Assembly: GCA_035712365.1 (NCBI GenBank)
Contig: DASTAW010000061.1
Span: forward strand, 1 to 34,822
Direction: 5' to 3'
DNA from: Terriglobia bacterium
Lineage (GTDB): Bacteria > Acidobacteriota > Terriglobia > UBA7540
DNA length: 34,822 bases
The position numbers and the translations under genes are program-made. Below, in pieces: positions 27,071 to 34,457 of the stretch (within the stretch, counting starts at the first letter, position 1; every line of letters begins with the position of its first letter). The notes beneath the pieces are model-generated. The model saw nothing but the letters and a program-made list of their open reading frames with translations, was not told where the DNA came from and made no database searches.

Positions 27071-30000
27071 TTGGACGTGGATTCCTTCCAAAAAGTCTCT
27101 CTCGCCGAGGCGCAGTCACACGGCCTGGATGCGGTCCTCCAGAAGATCGTGCGGAGTCTCGCAGACAATCCTGACATCGCGCTAACGCGCGTCTGGCTGA
27201 TCGGGACCGGCGACGTCTGCACATCGTGTCCCATGCGGAGCGTGTGCCCGGACCAAACGCGCTGCCTGCATCTGGTGGCCAGCGCTGGCAAACCTCTGAA
27301 GGAGCAGGTCAGGGGAGATGCCGAGCAGGAAGAGTGGTCCCGCATTAACGGTCACTTTCGTCGAATCCCGTTGAACGCTCCTCTCAAAGTGTCCCGCGTT
27401 GCAACGACGGGTGACCCTGTCCACATCCGGACACAGGAGGAAGAAGGTGCTCAGCTTTGGATTTCACGCCAGGAGTGGGTGAAGGCACAAAAGATCAGGA
27501 GCTTTGCGGGCCTGCCCGTGGTGTTCCAGGAAGAAGTGCTTGGAGTGCTGGCTGTTTTCAGCCGGGTTGACTTGACCGAGCGGGAGTTGGGATGGCTGCA
27601 GGGTTTTGCCGAACGTGCAGCAGAGGCAATATCGAAAGCACAGGCGACGGGCCAGGTGATGGCCTTACGGACGAGCGTCGCAGCGCTGGAAGAGCGTTGG
27701 CGGTCGGTGTTCGAGAGGTCGGCCATCGGTGTGGCTTTCAGCGACGCGAAAGGCCGGTTTTTGGACGTCAATCCTGCCTATCAGAAGATTCTGGGCTATT
27801 CGGAGGAGGAACTTCAAAAGCTCTCGTTTTACGACATCACCCCGGAAGAATTCCGCGAATCCAACCGGGCGCTGGCAGCGGACTTGTGGGCCGGGAGATT
27901 GGAGCAATACCAGTTCGAAAAACCCTATTGCCGTAAGGATGGCAGTCTGGTCTGGGTCCTGCTGCACGCCTCGCTCGTGCCGGGCACGGGGAGCGCACCT
28001 AAATTTGCGATGGCCCTTTGTGAGGACATCACCGAGCGTAAAGATGCCGAAGAATCTCTCAAGAAAAGCGAAGAACGCCGGCGAACGCTGCTCGAGATCA
28101 ACAATGCTATTATCACCAAGCTCAACCAGAACGAACTCTTCCGTGCTATCTGCGAAGCCTTGAAACGCGTGGTTCCTTACGGCCGAGTTGCCCTGATCCT
28201 CCGCGATCCCGGCACCGATGTTCTGCGAATTGCCGCCTTGGAGGGGCCTTTTCAGGGAAAGAATTTCGCTGTTGGGCATGAAGTTGGACCCGACAGCATC
28301 TCCAGATGGATCGTTGAACACCGCCGGCCCTTCCTGCGGCGGGACCTCGAGGCTGAATGGGAATATCCGACGGAGCGCCGTCTCCTGGACAGCGGCATCC
28401 GGTCGCTTTGTGCTCTGCCTCTGATCGCCCGGGAAGAGCCAAGCGGGGTTCTGTTCCTGGTCAGTCCCACAACCGGCGAATACTCGGAAGATGATATCTT
28501 TTTCCTGCAGGAAGTCGCTAACCAGGTCGCGCTGGCGGTCGGGAACATGAGGGCCTATGAGGAGATCGGCGATCTCAACAAACAGGTCGCCAGCACGGCT
28601 GACCACCTTCGAACGCTGCTCGAAATCAACAACGCAATCGTTACGAACCTGTCGCAAGAGGCGCTTCTGCGGTCGATCTCCGAGTCGCTCCGGGGCGGGA
28701 TCCCGTTCCATCGCGCGGCTTTGACCATCTATCAGCCGGGCAGAAACGTTTTTCGATTCGTGGCGATTGAGGGCAGCTCTGTTTCAAATTATTTTCAGCC
28801 CAAGCTTGAGATCAGTCCTGCAAACAGCAGTGTGGGCTGGGTATTTCATCATCAGCGGCCCATTCTCCGCCAGGACCTGGAAAGAGAACAGCAATACGAC
28901 AATGAACAACGCTTGGCCGCGGAAGGCATGCGGTCACACTGCGTAGTCCCGCTGATTGTGCGGGGGAAGAGTATCGGCACCCTCAATGTCGCGCACGCCC
29001 TCCCCGGTCAGTATTCGCAGAAAAATGCGGAATTTCTGCAGGAAGTGGCCAATCAGGTGGCGCTTGCTGTGGAGAACATGCAGGCCTATGAAGAGATCGC
29101 GGAGCTGAAGGCAAGGCTCGAGAAGGAAAACATCTATCTGCAGGAGGAAATCCGCACAGAGCACAATTTTGAGGAAATTGTAGGGAACAGTAACGCTCTG
29201 CTGAAGGTGCTTCGAGCGGTCGAGCAGGTCGCCCCGACCGATTCCACAGTGCTCATTCATGGCGAAACGGGAACGGGCAAGGAACTGATCGCCCACGCCA
29301 TCCACAATCGCAGCTTGCGCAAGGAACGCCCTCTGGTCAGAGTCGATTGCAGTTCCATCCCCGCAGGCCTGATTGAAAGTGAGCTGTTCGGCCACATGAA
29401 AGGCGCCTTCACGGGTGCGTCTGAACGCCGCACCGGGCGATTCGAAATTGCTGACGGCGGCACTATTTTTCTTGACGAGATTGGCGAACTGCCCCTGGAA
29501 ATGCAAGTGAAGCTGTTGAGGGTCCTGCAGGAACGCGACTTCGAGCCTGTGGGCAGCAGCCGCTCCCTTCGCGTTGATGTCAGGGTCATCGCCGCCACCA
29601 ATCGCAATTTGCAGAACGCGGTGGATGCGGGCCGGTTCCGCTCTGACCTGTTTTACCGCCTCAATGTGTTCCCGCTTGAATTGCCCCCGCTGAGAAATCG
29701 CCAGACCGACATTCCCCACCTTGTAAACTTCTATCTTTCGCGGTATTCGAAAAAATTCGGCAAGCAAGTAGATACTGTTTCGCAGGAAACGTTGGACGGG
29801 TTGATGAGCTACGCCTGGCCGGGGAACGTTCGAGAGTTGCAGAACGTGATTGAGAGGGCCGTGATTCTGTCGCCAGGCCCAAACCTGCTGCTCAACCAGG
29901 AGCTGTTGCCTCGCCTCTTTTTCAGCAACGGACAAGAACTCGAAACGGCCGCGGAAGGGCAATTGTCTTTACGCCAAGGACCCGCCGAGCTCACAACCTT

Positions 30001-30163
30001 GGACGAGTTAGAACGAAAGCACATCCTTGCGGCCCTGCAGGAGACCGGCGGAGTGATTGAGGGATCAAAAGGTGCCGCTCGAATTCTTGGTCTCCACCCA
30101 AATACTCTCCGCCACCGGATGCAGAGGCTCGGTGTCAGGCGTCCTGGCCACCGCCAGCAGTAG
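27071..30163 (+). CDS. GAF-PAS-GAF-GAF sigma-54-dependent transcriptional activator
   Basis: Large bacterial enhancer-binding protein, about 1030 residues from TTG 27071 (AAAAGAG nine bases upstream, behind a -10-like TATACT). Order: an N-terminal GAF-like domain (about 15-195) with a four-cysteine cluster C50-x2-C53-x5-C59-x5-C65; PAS (about 205-325); two tandem duplicated GAF domains (about 337-497 and 514-675), each opening with RTLLEINNAI and closing with LQEVANQVALAV; a short coiled coil (LKARLEKENIYLQEEI); the AAA+ domain (about 700-937) with Walker A GETGTGKE (731-738), the sigma-54-contacting loop GAFTGA (778-783) and Walker B FLDE (D802-E803); and a Fis-type helix-turn-helix (about 985-1025). 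The architecture resembles FhlA-like activators. It should sense a ligand or redox state through the GAF/PAS array and drive a sigma-54 promoter. I found no clear -24/-12 sequence nearby. Confidence 0.95.
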   Translation: MDVDSFQKVSLAEAQSHGLDAVLQKIVRSLADNPDIALTRVWLIGTGDVCTSCPMRSVCPDQTRCLHLVASAGKPLKEQVRGDAEQEEWSRINGHFRRIPLNAPLKVSRVATTGDPVHIRTQEEEGAQLWISRQEWVKAQKIRSFAGLPVVFQEEVLGVLAVFSRVDLTERELGWLQGFAERAAEAISKAQATGQVMALRTSVAALEERWRSVFERSAIGVAFSDAKGRFLDVNPAYQKILGYSEEELQKLSFYDITPEEFRESNRALAADLWAGRLEQYQFEKPYCRKDGSLVWVLLHASLVPGTGSAPKFAMALCEDITERKDAEESLKKSEERRRTLLEINNAIITKLNQNELFRAICEALKRVVPYGRVALILRDPGTDVLRIAALEGPFQGKNFAVGHEVGPDSISRWIVEHRRPFLRRDLEAEWEYPTERRLLDSGIRSLCALPLIAREEPSGVLFLVSPTTGEYSEDDIFFLQEVANQVALAVGNMRAYEEIGDLNKQVASTADHLRTLLEINNAIVTNLSQEALLRSISESLRGGIPFHRAALTIYQPGRNVFRFVAIEGSSVSNYFQPKLEISPANSSVGWVFHHQRPILRQDLEREQQYDNEQRLAAEGMRSHCVVPLIVRGKSIGTLNVAHALPGQYSQKNAEFLQEVANQVALAVENMQAYEEIAELKARLEKENIYLQEEIRTEHNFEEIVGNSNALLKVLRAVEQVAPTDSTVLIHGETGTGKELIAHAIHNRSLRKERPLVRVDCSSIPAGLIESELFGHMKGAFTGASERRTGRFEIADGGTIFLDEIGELPLEMQVKLLRVLQERDFEPVGSSRSLRVDVRVIAATNRNLQNAVDAGRFRSDLFYRLNVFPLELPPLRNRQTDIPHLVNFYLSRYSKKFGKQVDTVSQETLDGLMSYAWPGNVRELQNVIERAVILSPGPNLLLNQELLPRLFFSNGQELETAAEGQLSLRQGPAELTTLDELERKHILAALQETGGVIEGSKGAARILGLHPNTLRHRMQRLGVRRPGHRQQ

Positions 30164-30451
30164 TTCCCCCACCGCAGATCGTGGCCTCGAACGCCCTGGT
30201 CCGCTGATCGCCCACAAAATCGTAATCGCCGTAAAACGTCGGCCGCAAATCCGAATCGGCTCACTGATCTGATCAGTTTTGCCAATTTGACTTGCAAATT
30301 ACTGATTCAGCATCTGTAAATTGTCAACTTGTTTACGAAAAACAAAAACAAGCCTACGTCCGCCTTAGAAATCTTTACAGGAATTAAACTCAGACGTCCA
30401 TTTGGAATCGAACCTGCCTCTACCAGTATCGACGGTGCGGGAGCGTTCAAC
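30164..30451. other. Intergenic region with operator-like palindromes
   Basis: No gene is evident. The section 30263-30336 is AT-rich and holds several palindromes and a promoter-like pair, described in the next entry. The flanking 30164-30262 and 30337-30451 show nothing I can name. An in-frame ATG-free extension of the STAS gene reaches back to 30329 but has no SD sequence there. Confidence 0.5.
30263..30336 (+). promoter_or_regulatory. Operator and promoter cluster before the STAS-ECF-kinase operon
   Basis: In 74 bases there are a 7-1-7 perfect palindrome ACTGATCTGATCAGT (30263-30277), a 6-5-6 inverted repeat AATTTG-ACTTG-CAAATT (30284-30300), a 4-1-4 palindrome CTGATTCAG sharing the half-site, and GTAAA...TTTAC (30316-30336). 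TTGCAA (30292-30297) and TGTAAA (30315-30320) with 17 bases between could be a sigma-70-type promoter. The first palindrome followed by TTTT could alternatively act as a weak terminator for the sigma-54 activator gene. Confidence 0.4.
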
Positions 30452-30763
30452 ATGCTGAGAGTGACGGTCGTCGAGTCTTCGGATTCAGGTGTCAGGCTGA
30501 GGGTGGAAGGTCGGCTAACCGGTCACAGCGTTACAGAACTGCGCGAATCGTGTGAATTGCACGCACTCGCGGATGGTACGAAGTTGACTCTCGATCTGGG
30601 CGATGTTTCTTTCGCCGACGGAGAGGGGATCCAACTTCTCAAGGATCTCAGAAGCCGCGACGTGACCATTCTGAATCTTCTGCCATATCTGACGCTGCAG
30701 CTTCGCGTGGCTGAACGCGGCACGATGTCCCTTCGAAATAAGGGCGATGGCTCTGAAGAGTGA
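30452..30763 (+). CDS. STAS-domain protein (anti-anti-sigma-like)
   Basis: Single-domain STAS protein of 103 residues, starting at ATG 30452 behind GGGAG with an eight-base spacer. The core is LRVEGRLTGHSVTELRESC, then LTLDLGDVSFADGEGIQLL. In phosphorylatable STAS proteins the equivalent of FADGEG reads close to xxDSSG; here the position of the phosphorylated Ser is occupied by Gly/Glu (G57-E58), so normal kinase regulation is unlikely. It could be a constitutive partner-binding protein, with the Glu acting like a phosphoserine, or a scaffold. The stop overlaps the start of the next gene, the ECF sigma factor, indicating a coupled operon. Confidence 0.75.
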   Translation: MLRVTVVESSDSGVRLRVEGRLTGHSVTELRESCELHALADGTKLTLDLGDVSFADGEGIQLLKDLRSRDVTILNLLPYLTLQLRVAERGTMSLRNKGDGSEE

Positions 30764-31386
30764 TGATGGAACGCAGGATGCTCGTAGAACTGGACAACGA
30801 AATCGCGCTGGTTCGGCTGGCGCAGTCCGGAAGCCCCGACGCTTTCGGAACCCTCGTTAATCAATACGAGGGGATGGTTTACCGGTTGGTTCGCGCGATT
30901 ACGACAAGCGACGAGGACGCTGAAGAGTTGTTGGAAGCAACCTTCTTGCAGGCGCGCGAGGATGTTGGGGAATTCCGGGGAGAGGAGCGACTCCACTCGT
31001 GGCTGGCGCGAATCGCGATTGATACGGCCATCGTCAGGTTGCGCCGGCACGGTCCTTTCACAGGTTATTCATTCGACGAACCCATGAACAATACTGACGC
31101 GATGTCATCACCCGGCCGTGTTCAGGAATGGATTCACGATCCCAGGCACAGCTATAGTAAGGCCGACCTCGACGCCATTCTGTCCAGGGCACTCGAGGAT
31201 ATTGAAACTCCTTTGCGGATAATCTTCGTCCTCGGCGACATAGAAGGATTCTCCGTCGAAGAGATAGCAGATATATTGGGGCTCTCACTTCCGGTTGTGA
31301 AAACCTATCGGACCCATGCCCGCCTGAAGCTGAGGGCCAACCTGAGCATCTGGTTCGAGAACCTTTCCGTTTCCGCCTCGAAATGA
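30763..31386 (+). CDS. ECF-type RNA polymerase sigma factor
   Basis: Second ECF sigma factor of the window, about 207 residues. Start ambiguous: GTG 30760 (GTGA overlap with the STAS stop), ATG 30763 or ATG 30766; ATG 30763 is used. Region 2 includes DAFGTLVNQYEGMVYRLVRA and EELLEATFLQARE with RLHSWLARIAIDTAIVRLRR; region 4 includes ETPLRIIFVLGDIEGFS, VEEIADILGLSLPVVKTY and the final helix. The linker between regions 2 and 4 is longer than in the other ECF gene here. No anti-sigma gene is adjacent; the STAS protein before it and the soluble kinase after it are the likely controlling partners. Confidence 0.88.
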   Translation: MMERRMLVELDNEIALVRLAQSGSPDAFGTLVNQYEGMVYRLVRAITTSDEDAEELLEATFLQAREDVGEFRGEERLHSWLARIAIDTAIVRLRRHGPFTGYSFDEPMNNTDAMSSPGRVQEWIHDPRHSYSKADLDAILSRALEDIETPLRIIFVLGDIEGFSVEEIADILGLSLPVVKTYRTHARLKLRANLSIWFENLSVSASK

Positions 31387-31460
31387 AGTGTCCACGACGA
31401 GGGCCTTCATTTCTGCGGACCGACTTTAACGGCTTTGAAAAAGCCATGACGAGGTAATCC

Positions 31461-32204
31461 ATGGCAGTTGAAGTATCGACAATTTATGAGAAGCGCGATA
31501 GGACTTTCCTGCCCCGTAAGTTAGTCGACTCGGAGTCCGAAGCTCTCCCGCTCGCCGGGTTTATCTGCCACGATCTGCGTGTGCCCCTGTCCGCCATTCT
31601 GGCATATTCAGAACTCATGGCTGAGGACAACCTGGACACGTTCCAGAGGAAAGATTTTCACAAGGAAATCCGCTCGGCCGTATGCCGGATGAATGATCTC
31701 ATATCATTGCTCCTGGAGTTCTCCAGACCTCGTGATGCTCTTCGAGCAGAGCCTAGCGACATCAGGAAGACGATCCAGTGCGCAATACGGGCTGTGGCGG
31801 TGAGGCCGGAGTTCAGCCGTATTATGACCAGTTACGAACACGAGGGCCTGGATGAGTGCAGGTTCGACGCTGGACAAGTGCAGCGGGTGGTCACCAACCT
31901 CGTTCTCAATGCTTGCGAGGCGGTTTCGCCCGTCTCAGGAAGGATAAACGTCAAATCACTGGGTCGGCGCGAGCGTATCGAAATCACCATCGCAGATAAC
32001 GGCCCTGGCATCCCAGAGCCGATTCGCCACGCCGTCTTCCAGCCTTTTGTGAGTTACGGCAAGACAGATGGTACCGGACTCGGATTGGCAATTGTTCAGA
32101 AAATTCTTCGCGGCCTGGGTGGGGATGTTTACCTGGAAAGAACGGGTACGGAAGGTACGCTCTTCAAAGTTGCGCTTCCCTACGTAAGCTCGCGCTGGAA
32201 ATAA
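31461..32204 (+). CDS. Soluble sensor histidine kinase without an evident sensor domain
   Basis: Cytoplasmic histidine kinase of 247 residues with no membrane segment and almost no input domain. The phospho-acceptor is H37 in ICHDLRVPLSAI. The HATPase_c domain has the N-box NLVLNACEAV (N146/N150), the G1 box D179-NGPGIP, the F-box FQPFVSYG and the G2 box GTGLGLAI (204-211). SD GAGGT precedes the ATG by five bases. It follows the ECF gene at 74 bases on the same strand and no response regulator is adjacent. Plausible roles are a partner for a regulator elsewhere, or a kinase acting on this operon's STAS or sigma factor; the latter is inference only. Confidence 0.88.
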   Translation: MAVEVSTIYEKRDRTFLPRKLVDSESEALPLAGFICHDLRVPLSAILAYSELMAEDNLDTFQRKDFHKEIRSAVCRMNDLISLLLEFSRPRDALRAEPSDIRKTIQCAIRAVAVRPEFSRIMTSYEHEGLDECRFDAGQVQRVVTNLVLNACEAVSPVSGRINVKSLGRRERIEITIADNGPGIPEPIRHAVFQPFVSYGKTDGTGLGLAIVQKILRGLGGDVYLERTGTEGTLFKVALPYVSSRWK

Positions 32205-32253
32205 ATCGCTTGGTTCGCCTGCGAGTAGCCGAAATATTTGCGAGGTAAGTTAG

Positions 32254-33078
32254 GTGAGTGTCACTCAAAACGAAAGGGCCTTTCGCTTTCGCGCGCTACA
32301 CGAAGGCCCCGGCAGCTTTCTCATTCCGAATCCGTGGGATGTCGCGTCCGCGAGGATTCTGGCTGGGTTTGGGTTCCAGGCCTTGGCCACATCGAGCGCG
32401 GCCTCTGCCTGTGTAGCGGGTCGAAGAGACCATGGACTGACGAGAGATGAGGCGCTCGCGCACGCACGCATGATTGTTGATTCGACAGATATACCCGTCT
32501 CGGCGGACTTGGGAAAAGGGTTCGGGGATGCGCCGGACGATGCTGCGCAAACGGTTCGCCTGGCGGCCGAAGCAGGCCTGGTCGGGTGTACCATCGAAGA
32601 TGCGACCGGCGATTCAGACCGTCCGCTCTATGATGACAGCCTGGCGGTTGAAAGGATCGCGGCTGCCGCGCAAGTCGCGCGGGAGTTGCCTTTCCCGTTC
32701 ATGCTCACTGCGCGGGCGCATAATTTCCTCTATGGCAATCCAGACCTGGATGGCACCATCCGCCGCCTTCAGGCCTTCGAAAAAGTGGGGGCCGATGTGC
32801 TGTTCGCGCCGGGGCTGCCTGACCTCGAATCGGTTCGCACGGTATGTGCAGCACTTTCGAAGCCATTCAACTTCATGGTTGGAATTAAAGGCAAGTCGTT
32901 TTCAGTTCCTGAGCTCACAGCCGCGGGAGTCAAGCGCATCAGCCTTGCCACTTCGCTGTACCGCGCGGCGATGACGGGTTTTCTCGATGCCGCACGTGAG
33001 CTGATAACGACAGGCCAGTTCTCTTTCGTCGATCGAAGCGTGTCAACGCACGATCTGAACAAGCTTATGCGGATTTAA
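32254..33078 (+). CDS. PEP mutase / isocitrate lyase superfamily protein
   Basis: TIM-barrel enzyme of the isocitrate lyase/phosphoenolpyruvate mutase superfamily, 274 residues. GTG 32254 follows GAGG by eight bases. Family landmarks are IPNPWDVASARIL, the metal-binding Asp in PVSADLGKGFGD (D85, D92), E115-D116 (GCTIEDATGD) and R154 with N157 in LTARAHNFL. The KxCGH motif of isocitrate and 2-methylisocitrate lyases is absent (the loop reads ATGDSDRPLYDD), so this is not glyoxylate-cycle ICL. It belongs to the broad group usually annotated as isocitrate lyase/PEP mutase family protein; the substrate is uncertain, and C-C or C-P chemistry on a small 2-oxo acid is likely. It follows the histidine kinase at about 50 bases; whether they are co-transcribed is unclear. 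Confidence 0.88.
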   Translation: MSVTQNERAFRFRALHEGPGSFLIPNPWDVASARILAGFGFQALATSSAASACVAGRRDHGLTRDEALAHARMIVDSTDIPVSADLGKGFGDAPDDAAQTVRLAAEAGLVGCTIEDATGDSDRPLYDDSLAVERIAAAAQVARELPFPFMLTARAHNFLYGNPDLDGTIRRLQAFEKVGADVLFAPGLPDLESVRTVCAALSKPFNFMVGIKGKSFSVPELTAAGVKRISLATSLYRAAMTGFLDAARELITTGQFSFVDRSVSTHDLNKLMRI

Positions 33079-33120
33079 CCACGCGGCGAGAACGCACAGG
33101 GGCTTCAGGGAGAAAAACAC
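33076..33120. repeat. Degenerate dispersed repeat overlapping a stop codon
   Basis: TTAACCACGCGGCGAGAACG begins within the last bases of the PEP mutase-like gene, so the TAA stop lies in the repeat, and continues with GCACAGG and AGAAAAACAC. It is an inverted, diverged relative of the TCTGTGG-type repeat at 1842-1868 and fills the short gap to the next convergent gene. Confidence 0.35.
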
Positions 33121-33130
33121 AACGATCCGG

Positions 33131-34447
33131 TCAATATTGCCGCTTTTCGATGCGCGGGCGCTCCACGCGGCTCATGGCCCCCTTTTCAATCGCCGGGTGT
33201 TTAAGGCCGCGCAATTCGGCGAGGTTTGCGCAAACCTTTTCCACTGCGTCAGCAATGTCGTCTGCATCCTTGCGGCTGCCCAGGAACAGGTGGTGCGGCA
33301 TCCAGACCGATTCCTCATAGGCGGCGCGCTCTGAAACCGGGCAATGATACTTTGTTCTGGGATTCAGCGGTTCTGCCCGCCCCCAGGAAAGCGCCGGAAA
33401 CTCGCTCGGGTCCAGCGGAAACAGCGCGCTCTTGTAGACCGGCTCATAGAAAAGCCCGTCGCAGGGAATGCCTTCCATCTCGAGCGCTCCCAGGAAAGCC
33501 GCCCGCGGCGTGCTGTCAAAAGCTCCCGCACGATACTTGAACACGTACTGGTATGCCGCCACTCGCGTGTTGCGCTTATCGCATTTCAGGAAATCCAGCC
33601 CTGGAATTTTACGCAGCCGTTTTTCCAGGTGGGCCATGTTCGCCTGGCGCGTCTCCGCCTGCTTTGGAAGGCGTTCGAGCTGAGCTTCCAGGATTGCTGC
33701 CTGAAATTCCGTCACCCGGTGGTTAAATCCGATCAGCCGATGGCCAAATCGGTCGGTGGTGCTGGCGCGGCCGCAATTCACATAGGATTGTGCCCGCTCG
33801 TAAAATTCGAGATTGCCGGTAATCACTCCGCCGCCTTCGCCCGAGGTCATCAGCTTGCTTGATTGGAAGCTGAAACAGCCGAATTCGCCCGTGGCGCCGG
33901 CTCCCTTGTTCCGCCATTTGCCGCCGTGAGCATGCGCGCAGTCTTCAATCACCACCAGATTGTGGGCGCGCGCGATCTTCATGATGGCGTCCATGTCGGC
34001 AAAGCTCATGGCCAGGTGGACAGGCAGGATCGCCCGGGTCTTGTCGGTCAGCACCGCTTCAATCAGCCGCGCGTCCAGGCAGTAGGTGTCGGGATCGACA
34101 TCCACAAACACGGGCACTGCGTTCAGCAGCAGCACCGGCCCCACCGTACCTTCCCACGTGTAGGCGGGGACAATCACTTCGTCGCCGGGCCGAATGCCCG
34201 CGGCCTTCAGCGCCACCTGGATTGCCACCGTTCCGTTTGACACCGCAAGGCCGTATTTCGCGCCGTGGAATTTTGCGAACTTCTGCGCAAAACGGTCGGC
34301 AATGGTGTTCGGAAACGGATAGCCACCCCAGTTGCGGCTGGCCAGGACCTTCTGCACGGCGCGTTCCTCCTCCCGGCCGTAGATGGGCCAGTCGGAAAAC
34401 GGTCTTTTTCGGACGGGCTTGCCTCCGGTGATCGCCAGTTTTCCCAT
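33131..34447 (-). CDS. DegT/DnrJ/EryC1/StrS family PLP-dependent aminotransferase
   Basis: Sugar- or cyclitol-type aminotransferase of the DegT family, 438 residues. AAGGAG sits about seven bases before ATG 34447. Landmarks are SNGTVAIQVALKAAGIRPGDEV for cofactor phosphate binding, PAYTWEGTVGPVLLLNAVPVFVD, the PLP-contacting Asp in IEDCAHAHGG (D169) and the Schiff-base lysine K198 in FSFQSSKLMTSGEGG. The start MGKLAITGGKPVR is typical of the group that includes L-glutamine:scyllo-inosose aminotransferase. The product is probably an amino sugar or aminocyclitol, but no other sugar genes are in the window to narrow it. It follows the FnIII protein gene by ten bases on the same strand, so the two are probably one operon. 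Confidence 0.92.
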   Translation of the reverse strand: MGKLAITGGKPVRKRPFSDWPIYGREEERAVQKVLASRNWGGYPFPNTIADRFAQKFAKFHGAKYGLAVSNGTVAIQVALKAAGIRPGDEVIVPAYTWEGTVGPVLLLNAVPVFVDVDPDTYCLDARLIEAVLTDKTRAILPVHLAMSFADMDAIMKIARAHNLVVIEDCAHAHGGKWRNKGAGATGEFGCFSFQSSKLMTSGEGGGVITGNLEFYERAQSYVNCGRASTTDRFGHRLIGFNHRVTEFQAAILEAQLERLPKQAETRQANMAHLEKRLRKIPGLDFLKCDKRNTRVAAYQYVFKYRAGAFDSTPRAAFLGALEMEGIPCDGLFYEPVYKSALFPLDPSEFPALSWGRAEPLNPRTKYHCPVSERAAYEESVWMPHHLFLGSRKDADDIADAVEKVCANLAELRGLKHPAIEKGAMSRVERPRIEKRQY

Positions 34448-34457
34448 CGTCTGCTCC

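Noticed and set aside
27665-29962. Two long minus-strand frames opposite the sigma-54 activator
   Set aside because: They mirror GAF and AAA+ coding sequence, lack SD sites and have no recognisable motif.
30281-30297. Possible sigma-54 (-24/-12) promoter before the STAS operon
   Set aside because: A TTGCA -12-like block is present but the essential GG at -24 is missing at the required spacing.
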